Assembly: GCA_016183775.1 (NCBI GenBank)
Contig: JACPDY010000128.1
Location: 1 to 33,879, forward strand
Direction of reading: 5' to 3'
Source: Bacteroidota bacterium
Lineage (GTDB): Bacteria > Bacteroidota > Bacteroidia > JABDFU01
DNA: 33,879 bases
A program made the position numbers and the translations under genes. The notes under the pieces were generated by a model. That model made no database searches. It saw only the letters and a list, made by a program, of their open reading frames with translations, and was not told the DNA's origin. Positions 1 to 7,800 of this stretch are shown here, in pieces; position 1 is the stretch's first letter, and every line of letters begins with the position of its first letter.

Positions 1-61
1 CCTTATGGACATCTATACCGCAACCGGTTGTTACAACCTGTTTGAATTTTATTTCTTGCAT
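1..61 (-). CDS. IS110-family transposase, N-terminal fragment (cut by window edge)
   Basis: Reading the minus strand from the ATG at 61-59 gives 20 codons, MQEIKFKQVVTTGCGIDVHK, before the window ends. The GIDVHK block close to the N-terminus is the hallmark of IS110-family DEDD recombinases, where its Asp is the first catalytic acidic residue. Everything downstream, including the other acidic residues and the C-terminal serine region, lies outside the window, so it cannot be told whether the gene is intact. It points away from the flippase gene. The 187 bases between them (62-248) contain no other recognisable gene; a 6-bp hairpin (around 171-186) is present but has no clear run of T. The other end of the element is not visible. 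Confidence 0.75.
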   Translation of the reverse strand, partial: MQEIKFKQVVTTGCGIDVHK

Positions 62-248
62 TACGTTTCATGTTTTGCACGAAGTTAAATATTCATCCTC
101 GGTTGGTGTGCTTCATTCTAGCTCATGACCATTTCATGGTTGCAATTTTTATAAAGTTTGAATAATATTATTCGAGAGCGAATATAATAAAACATCCATT
201 ATAAAGTAGATTTGATTCTTTGACCATAAAACTATAATAATCACCATT

Positions 249-1742
249 CTATTTACTCCTTTTAAAAACAAGATCGAGCGCTCCATCAATGTAGGAATTG
301 ATATCGGGAACAATTTTGAAATAATAAATATTTCCCAGGAAAATTCCGCATGAAACAGCCGAACGTACTGCCACATCTAAAAAAACATTATTCAAATACG
401 GGACAAGCAGGTTTATACCAAGGCTGATGCCACCGATCAGCAATATCCAAAGCAGCCGGATATCAAACGGGTGTATTTTAAAATTTACCTGTACAAAAAT
501 CAATCGTAACACATTATACAAAACAAGTGTGATCATTGTGGCGATCGCGGCTCCATTCATTCCCATTCCCAATGTTTTAATAAAAATATAATTTGAGCCT
601 ACAATAAATACAATTAAAAATACCGTAAAGAACAGGTCGTACATATATTTTTTTGAGGTGATCGTTATCACTCCATTTAGCCCTGTTGCCATATCGAACA
701 GGCGCCCGAGGCTGACGAAAAGGAAAACATATTTCGCACTGGCATATTCCTTTGGCATGAAATAAAAAATATTGTCGATGTTTACCCACAAACCAATAAA
801 CAGGAAGGTTCCTGTGGCCAGGCATATCAATGTTACCTGCTTATACAAGACCCGCATCCCTATCATATCATTGTCTTTCCAATGTTTGGCCACAAGCGGA
901 CTGGTTATCTTTAAAATAGATCTGAAAGGGATGAGCATTACTGTTGAAATAAAAAAAACTGTTGTGTAAATGCCGGTTGCGCCAAGATCAATATAGCGGG
1001 CAATCATAAGCACATCCACATTGGCAATAAATACATTTCCCGCCGAGCTGAGTATCGATGCCATACCGAACAGGATCATGTATTTTGAAAAACGTTTTAC
1101 TTTTTTGGAGAAAACAGGTTTCAAAGAAAGTTGTCCCAAAAAAGCCGCGTAAACCATAATTATAAGGCCAATAGAGCAGTTCAGAACAACATAGATCACT
1201 ACAAACTCATGGAAACTAACCCAGTTAACAGCATACAGCGTTATACTTAAAGTGACCATAAGGCGCAACACCACTTCGTTTAGGAATGAAGGGACCACCG
1301 TTTTAAACAGAGATCGCAAATAAGAATCGTATAGCTGGAACAAGAGTGTGGACAAACCCAATGGAATGATGTAATAATAATAATCCACAAGTAGTTTTGA
1401 ATTTTCGGAATAATGTTCAACTACCCATGGCCGGAAAAGGACAAACAGCAGCGTTACAATTGTAAAACCAAGAGTAATAACCAACTTGCTCCAGAACAGG
1501 AAACCATGATGCCGGTTTGGCTTATCATTGAAATAAGGAAAAAACTTCAACACAATACCCACCATTCCAAGCGCTGAAAACTGTGCATAAATAACTGCTA
1601 TGTTAACAATGATGTTGGCCAGTCCGACTTCTTCAGGCCTTAAAAAATTGGGAAACAGGAGTGCCTTATTAACATAACCCAACACAATACCGATGTATGA
1701 TACGATGGTTAATTTAAGTCCGTCGCGTTTAACTATGCCCAT
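249..1742 (-). CDS. Polysaccharide flippase, MOP/Wzx-like membrane protein
   Basis: A 497-residue, strongly hydrophobic protein with about a dozen or more predicted membrane segments spread over its whole length, ending in a short basic tail (FKRSK). Size and layout fit the oligosaccharide flippases of the MOP superfamily (Wzx/RfbX), which move lipid-linked sugar units across the inner membrane. The upstream ATG at 1772 lies in an intergenic hairpin, so I prefer the ATG at 1742-1740, giving MGIVKRDGLKLTIVSYIGIV, which places a short basic segment before the first helix. It is transcribed away from the glycosyltransferase at 2316 and shares the neighbourhood of sugar-modifying genes, which supports a role in surface polysaccharide export. 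No clear promoter is seen upstream. Function as a flippase is a family-level inference; the transported glycan is unknown. Confidence 0.85.
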   Translation of the reverse strand: MGIVKRDGLKLTIVSYIGIVLGYVNKALLFPNFLRPEEVGLANIIVNIAVIYAQFSALGMVGIVLKFFPYFNDKPNRHHGFLFWSKLVITLGFTIVTLLFVLFRPWVVEHYSENSKLLVDYYYYIIPLGLSTLLFQLYDSYLRSLFKTVVPSFLNEVVLRLMVTLSITLYAVNWVSFHEFVVIYVVLNCSIGLIIMVYAAFLGQLSLKPVFSKKVKRFSKYMILFGMASILSSAGNVFIANVDVLMIARYIDLGATGIYTTVFFISTVMLIPFRSILKITSPLVAKHWKDNDMIGMRVLYKQVTLICLATGTFLFIGLWVNIDNIFYFMPKEYASAKYVFLFVSLGRLFDMATGLNGVITITSKKYMYDLFFTVFLIVFIVGSNYIFIKTLGMGMNGAAIATMITLVLYNVLRLIFVQVNFKIHPFDIRLLWILLIGGISLGINLLVPYLNNVFLDVAVRSAVSCGIFLGNIYYFKIVPDINSYIDGALDLVFKRSK

Positions 1743-1771
1743 AATGATTAAATTGACCACCCTTGGCAGCA

Positions 1772-1838
1772 CGCACTTCGATAAACTCAGTTTGAGAACG
1801 TGCGTCCCGGGTCCGGTTGAGTTTAACGAAACCGTGCG
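1772..1838. repeat. 67-base imperfect palindrome upstream of the flippase
   Basis: Outer arms CGCAC (1772-1776) and GTGCG (1834-1838) enclose TTCGATAAACTCA (1777-1789) and TGAGTTTAACGAA (1818-1830), which pair at 12 of 13 positions. The centre carries CCCGGG and a second small CTCA/TGAG pairing. The arm resembles the common intergenic phrase CTTCGACAAGCTCAG of Bacteroidota. It could be a dispersed palindromic repeat or form a hairpin in the flippase leader. No function is assigned. Confidence 0.6.
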
Positions 1839-1954
1839 AAAGGCTTCATAACATAAAAGTCAGCAAAAAACAAGTTCTAAATCAGGTTTACAAAACAAGT
1901 AATTAACGCAGGGGTGTGGATTTTATTACGCCTCACCCGTTATCCTGGGTAATG

Positions 1955-2042
1955 GAACGCAGATTGTTATGATCCTTATGATAAAAATATGATTTATTTG
2001 TGCCATCATAACAAATCATAACCATCATAAAAATCAGCGTTC
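1955..2042. mobile_element. MITE-like element, copy 1, with the ends of the GxxExxY cassette
   Basis: An 88-base sequence bounded by 28-base imperfect inverted repeats, GAACGCAGATT... (1955-1982) and ...AATCAGCGTTC (2015-2042). The left end is the A-type end (GAACGCAG) and the right end, read in reverse, the T-type end (GAACGCTG). Each matches the corresponding end of the GxxExxY cassette at 10634-11088 at about 26 of 28 positions, but in opposite orientation. The 32 bases between carry no gene. No clear target-site duplication is visible. Confidence 0.65.
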
Positions 2043-2082
2043 TATTCGGAAAAGCAACTGACAAGGGGAGGCTCTTATTTAC

Positions 2083-2090
2083 TACTTTTG
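2083..2090 (+). promoter_or_regulatory. Duplicated -7 box, upstream copy
   Basis: TACTTTTG fits the Bacteroidota -7 consensus TAnnTTTG and is the counterpart, in repeat copy 1, of the box at 2298-2305. A convincing -33 TTG at normal spacing is not visible. If active it would start a transcript that runs through the second 88-base element before reaching the glycosyltransferase. Confidence 0.3.
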
Positions 2091-2169
2091 TTAAACAATA
2101 TGAATTACAAAACAAGTAATTAACGCAGGGTGTGGATTTTATTACGCTTCACCCGTATTCGCGGTAATG

Positions 2170-2257
2170 GAACGCAGATTGTTATGATCCTTATGATAAA
2201 AATATGATTTAATTATGCCATCATAACAAATCATAATTATCATAAAAATCAGCGTTC
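2170..2257. mobile_element. MITE-like element, copy 2, with the ends of the GxxExxY cassette
   Basis: Second 88-base element inside repeat copy 2, with inverted ends at 2170-2197 and 2230-2257. Its T-type end (2257 back to 2230) differs from the left end of the GxxExxY cassette at one of 28 positions. It lies 41 bases before the -7 box of the glycosyltransferase, and as RNA from an upstream start would fold into a long hairpin. Confidence 0.65.
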
Positions 2258-2297
2258 TATTCAGGAAGGCAGCGGACATGGGGAGGCTCTTATTTAC

Positions 2298-2305
2298 TAC
2301 TTTTG
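2298..2305 (+). promoter_or_regulatory. -7 promoter box for the glycosyltransferase
   Basis: TACTTTTG matches TAnnTTTG and sits 10 bases before the ATG at 2316, leaving a very short leader. The -33 element is not obvious, so this is a partial promoter call. Confidence 0.4.
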
Positions 2306-2315
2306 TTAAACCAAA

Positions 2316-3557
2316 ATGAATTCCACTAAACTAAGGATCATTGCTATTAAAGCCTGGCGCCTATTTTACCTCCGGTTTACAGCAATATTTGACTTTATTT
2401 TTTATCGTCTAAGAATACCGGCGGTAAATATTTCCGGGATCCATTTAAAGGATAAGAAATTGGTAGTATTTGTCGGCGAATTCCTCGCACCACGTATACC
2501 CCGAATGGCCAAATGGCTTAAAAGAGCTGATTCTTCTTTTGTTGCATTGTTGCTCTGCCACAGATCAGGATACGTAGAAAAATTCTCGAACGATTCATTC
2601 GATCAAACCATCCTGTTCAGGAATGAGTGGCACTTGAGGCGAATTATAAGGCAACTGCCTTCCATTTATATTATCCATGGTTTCGCGCCTAAAAGTTTTT
2701 TCCCTGATATTGCCCGCAAAATGGCTAAGTGCCCTTATGTGCACGACATGCAGGATGTATACTCCATTTATTACGGATTAAACCCCACATTGAACTGGCT
2801 TAAAAAAGAATTGCCCCACGAAAAAGAATGTCTTGAAAAGGCTGATGGTATTGTTGCCCATAGCCTTGAGCCCAATGCCGCTTACGGATTGTTTAAAACA
2901 AAACAGAAACCAAAAACATTATTTTTCCCGCTTTATTGCGACGATGATGTTTTTCAGCAAAACAATAAAATATTGGATCCCGACAATATGCATTTGGTGT
3001 ATGCCGGCGGGGTTGCAGGCTCACACCGGAATCCCAAACAATATGGAAATATACAGTTCCACAATTTAATTAAAACACTAAGCGAACAAAAAATACATTT
3101 TCATATTTACCCTAGCCCATCCAACATTAAAGCCGACTATGAAGAGTATGAAAAGATTGCTAAGGGTAATTCTTATTTTCATTTTCATAACCCATTAGGG
3201 CAGGAAGTACTTGCTAAAGAATTATCTAAATATCATTTTGGAATTTTACCCTTTTTCAAAGAATTATCAGAACAATCTTTGGATAAACTAAAATATGCAA
3301 CAACACTGAAATTATTCAACTATATCGAAGCCGGTATACCACTTATTGTATCAGGTGACCTTGACTATCAGAGTTGGTTGGTTAATAGGTATCAAATAGG
3401 ATGTATAATTCAGAAGGATGCTTTACCTGATTTAAAAAACATATTACGCAAGACGAGCTACAACAAATTAGTAATAAACCTCAACTATGCAAAAACGCGA
3501 CTATCAATTAAAAAAAATGTTACCCGTATTATATCCTTTTATCAAAGCTTCTATTAA
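2316..3557 (+). CDS. Glycosyltransferase, GT-B fold, GT4-like
   Basis: A 413-residue protein without signal peptide. The N-terminal half has the alternating hydrophobic strands of a GT-B acceptor domain (LVVFVGEFLAPRIPRMAKWL, then YVHDMQDVYSIYYG). The C-terminal half begins at LVYAGGVAG and contains TLKLFNYIEAGIPLIVSG with Glu338, matching the E-(x7)-E region by which GT4-type enzymes hold the nucleotide-sugar donor. It would add a sugar to a growing glycan at the inner face of the inner membrane. The start follows the -7 box at 2298. The acyltransferase begins 36 bases downstream, so the two are probably co-transcribed. Donor and acceptor cannot be read from the sequence; similarity to named GT4 members is weak, so the family number is tentative. 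Confidence 0.75.
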   Translation: MNSTKLRIIAIKAWRLFYLRFTAIFDFIFYRLRIPAVNISGIHLKDKKLVVFVGEFLAPRIPRMAKWLKRADSSFVALLLCHRSGYVEKFSNDSFDQTILFRNEWHLRRIIRQLPSIYIIHGFAPKSFFPDIARKMAKCPYVHDMQDVYSIYYGLNPTLNWLKKELPHEKECLEKADGIVAHSLEPNAAYGLFKTKQKPKTLFFPLYCDDDVFQQNNKILDPDNMHLVYAGGVAGSHRNPKQYGNIQFHNLIKTLSEQKIHFHIYPSPSNIKADYEEYEKIAKGNSYFHFHNPLGQEVLAKELSKYHFGILPFFKELSEQSLDKLKYATTLKLFNYIEAGIPLIVSGDLDYQSWLVNRYQIGCIIQKDALPDLKNILRKTSYNKLVINLNYAKTRLSIKKNVTRIISFYQSFY

Positions 3558-3593
3558 ACTTAATTTCTTAAATTTATAAAATAGTTCCCCTCT

Positions 3594-4238
3594 ATGAAAG
3601 TGATCATTGTTGGCGCCCGGGCCGATGGACATGCTAAAGTCGTTTTAGAAATTATTAATGCTCAAAAGAAGCATACTGTTGTTGGCTTTATTGATGATGA
3701 TATTTCAAAAACCGGTACTTCAATACGAAATATCAAGGTAATTGGTACTTTAATTGATTTGCCAAAACTTATTAAAAAACATAAAATAAAAGGAGGAATA
3801 GTTGCAATCGGAAATAACTCACAAAGAAGATCTCTAAGCAAAAAACTAGAGACTATGGGTTTGGAATTAATAAATGCTATTCATCCGACTGTACATTTGG
3901 ATTCTGATGTAGTAATCGGAAAAGGCAACTACATTGGACAAGGCTCGATCGTTATAACCGGAACAAAAATCGGAAATTGCGTAAATATTCATACAGGAGT
4001 AACGATTGATCATGACAATGTTATTGAAGACGGAGCAAATTTAGGACCAGGAGTACATACTGCTGGCAGAGTTAAAATAGGCAAGGATGCTTTTCTTGGA
4101 ACGGGAACTATCCTAATACCTGATGGGGTTGTTGGAGAGGCAGCTGTTACAGGAGCTGGCACGGTCGTTATTAGTCCGGTAAACCCATTTACAAAAGTTG
4201 TTGGCGTGCCTGCAAAAGAAATCGGAAAAGTACTATGA
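3594..4238 (+). CDS. Sugar O/N-acyltransferase, PglD/NeuD family
   Basis: A 214-residue protein with two parts. Residues 1-80 form a small Rossmann-like domain (MKVIIVGARADGHAKVVLEI, then VGFIDDD) typical of PglD_N. Residues from about 88 onward are left-handed beta-helix hexapeptide repeats (VVIGKGNYIG, TKIGNCVNIH, VKIGKDAFLG) ending in the usual VVGVPAKEIGKVL. His140 in TIDHD aligns with the catalytic His of PglD. These enzymes acetylate an amino or hydroxyl group of a sugar using acetyl-CoA. Together with the aminotransferase at 11098 it could make an N-acetylated amino sugar, as PglE and PglD do for bacillosamine; that pairing is an inference. The gene is convergent with the lipoprotein gene at 4316-4741, with no strong terminator between. 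Confidence 0.87.
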   Translation: MKVIIVGARADGHAKVVLEIINAQKKHTVVGFIDDDISKTGTSIRNIKVIGTLIDLPKLIKKHKIKGGIVAIGNNSQRRSLSKKLETMGLELINAIHPTVHLDSDVVIGKGNYIGQGSIVITGTKIGNCVNIHTGVTIDHDNVIEDGANLGPGVHTAGRVKIGKDAFLGTGTILIPDGVVGEAAVTGAGTVVISPVNPFTKVVGVPAKEIGKVL

Positions 4239-4315
4239 CAAAAATTTATCACCACAATACTTTTCCAAATACAAAATCTGCTGGAAATTAATTAAAAATA
4301 ATTTTAATGCTTTGA

Positions 4316-4741
4316 TCAATTGTAAATTACAACCTTGAACTGATATACGCAAGGAATGCCTGAAGTGTAGTTTTCATTCAATAAAGTTATGGTGTTAAGG
4401 CTATATGTAAAACGTTGGCCAGCTTGCCCAGTACCGGCTACAGTAAATGGCATAGCATACCAAACACCGGGATAAAGAGCCTGATTAGCGACAAATACGC
4501 TGACACTACCGGCATCTACTACATGTTGAGTAATTTTAGAATTTGTATGAACAAATTTATAATAATTTGTCTGCCACTGATTCCAGGAAGCTATAGGGAC
4601 AGAGAAAGTATCAATAGCAATAATTGTACTCGCTCCTGTTGGCCCAGTAGCTCCAGCAGGACCGGCAGGGCCTGTTTTTGTACAACTAAAGAAAGTTGAC
4701 ACAATAATCCCAATTGAAAATAAAACTAATATCTTTTTCAT
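4316..4741 (-). CDS. Small lipoprotein with a collagen-like segment
   Basis: A 141-residue protein beginning MKKILVLFSIGIIVSTFFSC: a signal peptide with Cys20 as the lipidation site. Immediately after it, residues 24-38 read as five Gly-x-y triplets (GPAGPAGATGPTGAS), a short collagen-like stretch. The rest (about 100 residues) is beta-rich with conserved-looking aromatic residues and no domain I can name. Small lipoproteins of this architecture are frequent in Bacteroidota and are presumed to sit on the outer membrane, with the collagen segment as stalk. The promoter at 4781-4812 supports the ATG at 4741. Function unknown. Confidence 0.8.
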   Translation of the reverse strand: MKKILVLFSIGIIVSTFFSCTKTGPAGPAGATGPTGASTIIAIDTFSVPIASWNQWQTNYYKFVHTNSKITQHVVDAGSVSVFVANQALYPGVWYAMPFTVAGTGQAGQRFTYSLNTITLLNENYTSGIPCVYQFKVVIYN

Positions 4742-4780
4742 TTTACAGGTTTTTTTATAATTAATTTATTTCTACTTAAA

Positions 4781-4812
4781 CGAATATAGACCATTTTACT
4801 TTAACATACAAA
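4781..4812 (-). promoter_or_regulatory. Promoter of the collagen-like lipoprotein gene
   Basis: On the minus strand a TTTG (4812-4809) is followed after 20 bases by TATATTCG (4788-4781), one mismatch from TAnnTTTG. Transcription would begin around 4774, giving a leader of about 30 bases. It faces away from the CHU_C gene at 4861. Confidence 0.5.
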
Positions 4813-4860
4813 CGTGTTTTAAAACATAAACCAGCATTGAAAATGTTTAACTTTGGGTCA

Positions 4861-7800
4861 ATGAAAAAGCTATTGAAATCCACAAGTGCACTTTGCGTGT
4901 TCTTTATTTCAAATTTATGCTACACTCAAAATCTTGTTTCAAATGGTGACTTTGAAACTTACTATAGTTGCCCCGATTGGTATAATCAAGTCGACTCGGC
5001 AAAAGGGTGGTTTAAATCATCTACTAAAAACAATCCTTCTTATCATACGGAATATTTAAATGCCTGTTCTCCTTCAAATTTATTTAAAGTTCCGACAAAC
5101 ACATGGGGTTACCAGGTTGCAGCAAGTGGACAAGCTTATATGGCACAAGTAACAATGGCTCCCACAGTCCAAAAAGATTACAGAGAAAATATTTACACAA
5201 AACTGACATCTCCATTGACAATTGGATCCACTTATTATGTTTCAATGAAAGTTTCCAGAACAGACAATACCCAACATGCAAGTAATAATCTGGGAGTTCA
5301 ATTATCTGTCAATAGTAGTTTCCCTCTAAGCAATCGTTCTCAGGTTTATTCTGGCACGATCATTACTGATACAACAAAATGGACCACTATTTCAGGGTCA
5401 TTTATTGCAGATAGTGCATACCAATATATCGCAATTGGAAATTTTTTCACTGATTCAGCGACAAGCTCATCAGTTGCATGTGGTTCATGTCAGTTTATTC
5501 AATATGGTTACTTCATTGACGATGTTTCCGTGGTTGCATGCAACGCATCAGTAACCCTAAACAGTTCTACAACTTCTATTTGTTCCGGAGAAAGCGTTAC
5601 TTTAACTGCAACAGGTGGAAAAATCTATAATTGGAATACGGGTGCAACTGATTCAGTACTGATCGTTTCTCCTACTTCCACAACAACATACACCGTTACT
5701 TCAAGTAATAGTTTATGTACCAGTCTTCCTAAAACTATAACAATAACCGTTAAGCCTTCGCCAACAATCAATATTACCGGCAATACACTTATATGTCAAG
5801 GGCAATCAACTACGTTAAGCGTAAGCGGAGGAAAAACATACAGCTGGAGTGATGGCTCGATTGATTCCGTGTTAATTATTTCACCATCATCAACAACCAC
5901 TTATACTGTAAGTACAAGTAATAGTATTTGTACCAGTACTCCGAAAACCATAACTGTAAACGTAACACCTGCTCCAACAGTTAATATAAACTGTGTAGCT
6001 CAAAACCTTGTTTCTAATCCAAGTTTTGAGCAATATACTCAATGTCCTTTCGATTATAACCAAGCTGACTTTGCAAAAGACTGGCTTAAATCCTCAAATA
6101 ATAACAATCCAACATATCATACCGAATATTTAAATACCTGTTCTCCATCCTCACTTTTTCAGGTTCCTACAAGTACCTGGGGCTATCAGGTAGCTTCATC
6201 CGGTCAGGCATATATGGCACAAGTTACCTTGGCTCCTTCTGTTCAAAAAGATTACAGAGAAAATATTTACACCAAACTTATTGCACCTTTAATAAAGGGA
6301 AATACATATTACGTTTCACTGAGAGCTTCTCACGCAGACAATTGTCAAAATGCCAGTAATAATTTAGGAGTAAAATTCTCTTCAAATTCTAATTTGCTTA
6401 TTAATAACATTTCTCCAGTTTATTCAAATTCTATTATTACCGATAACACAAAATGGATAACAATTTTGGGATCATTTATTGCTGATAGCACATATCAATA
6501 TCTTGGCATTGGAAATTTTTTCACAGATTCCGCTACAAGTAAATTAAATTCTTGTCCCGGATGTTCATTTGTTCAATATGGTTATTTAATTGATGACATT
6601 TCGGTAACCGGATGTAGTGGAATTGATGCTGTTACTATTTGCTCAGGACAAAGCGCAACTTTATCCGTAAGTGGAGGCAAAACATATAGCTGGAGCAACG
6701 GCTCAAATGATTCCATATTAATTGTTTCTCCGGTATCAAGCACCACATACACCATAACAACAAGCAATGGCTCGTGCACAAGTTCTACTAAAACTATAAC
6801 CGTAAATATTGTCTCACCACCCACAGCAAACATAACCGGAAACACCACTATTTGCCAGGGCCAATCAACCACACTTACCGTAAGCGGAGGTAAAACATAT
6901 AGTTGGAGCAATGGATCGAGCGACTCTGTATTGGTAGTTTCGCCCGGCTCAACCACTACATATACAGTAACAACCAATAATGGCTCATGTACGAGTGCCA
7001 CTAAAACAATTACTGTTAATGTAACACCAGCACCCACAGCAAACATAACCGGGAACACCAGCATTTGCCAGGGTCAATCAACCACATTAACTGCCGGTGG
7101 AGGCGGTACATACCAATGGAGCGGAGGTATCAGTTCAACATCAGCGTCTGTAACGGTTTCTCCTTCCTCCTCAACAACATATAGTGTTACTGTAAACAGC
7201 GGCGGATGCTTCAGTCTGCCCGCGGCTGTTACGGTTAATGTGTTAATGCCTCCTACCGCAACTATTACGGGAAACACTGCCGTTTGCCAGGGACAGTCAA
7301 CTACATTGACCGCTGGCGGAGGAACAAGTTACCAATGGAGCGGCGGCATCACTTCTGCTTCTGCATCAATTATTGTTTCTCCGTCTTCATCCACCACCTA
7401 TTTTCTTACCGCGAATAACGGAAGCTGCAGCAGCCCTCCAGCTTCTGTAACTGTTACGGTGACCCCATTGCCTATCGCCGGTATTTCAGGCAATACAACG
7501 ATCTGCCAGGGACAATCTACTACACTAACTGCCGGAGGAGGAATAAGTTATCAGTGGAGCGGAGGGATTAGCTCTGCGTCCTCTTCAATTACAGTTTCAC
7601 CTTCCACATCAACAACTTATTATGTTACAACAAATGACGGAACATGTACAAGTTCTCCGGCTTCTGTTACTGTGATCGTTACCCCTATCCCAACTGCCGG
7701 CATTACGGGCGTCACCACAATATGCAGCGGGCAATCAACTACATTAACCGCAAGCGGAGGCGGGAATTACCAGTGGTATGGAGGAATAAGCTCCACTTCA

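Larger units (their letters stand above)
1888..2319. repeat. Tandem duplication of about 216 bases containing promoter and start codon
   Basis: Copy 1 (1888-2104) and copy 2 (2105-2319) both begin TTACAAAACAAGTAATTAAC and both end in a TACTTTTG box followed by an ATGAA. By eye roughly nine bases in ten agree. Each copy contains one 88-base inverted-repeat element. Only the ATG in copy 2 (2316) opens into the glycosyltransferase; the ATG in copy 1 is soon closed. The duplication therefore doubled the promoter and start region together with the element. Confidence 0.85.

Noticed and set aside
1933-2115. 60-residue minus-strand frame ending with HKDHNNLRS-like residues
   Set aside because: It is the inverted end of the 88-base element read as protein. 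Its likeness to the tail of the GxxExxY protein comes from the shared repeat, not from a gene.
4837-4860. TTG start eight codons upstream for the CHU_C protein
   Set aside because: The ATG at 4861 gives a canonical signal peptide, and the extra codons overlap a TAACTTTG promoter-like box.
6582-7064. 160-residue open frame on the minus strand inside the CHU_C gene, and similar antisense frames in the adhesin
   Set aside because: They mirror the Ig-like and SprB repeats (VT/TT-rich codons rarely give antisense stops), have no start context and repeat themselves with the same period as the sense gene.
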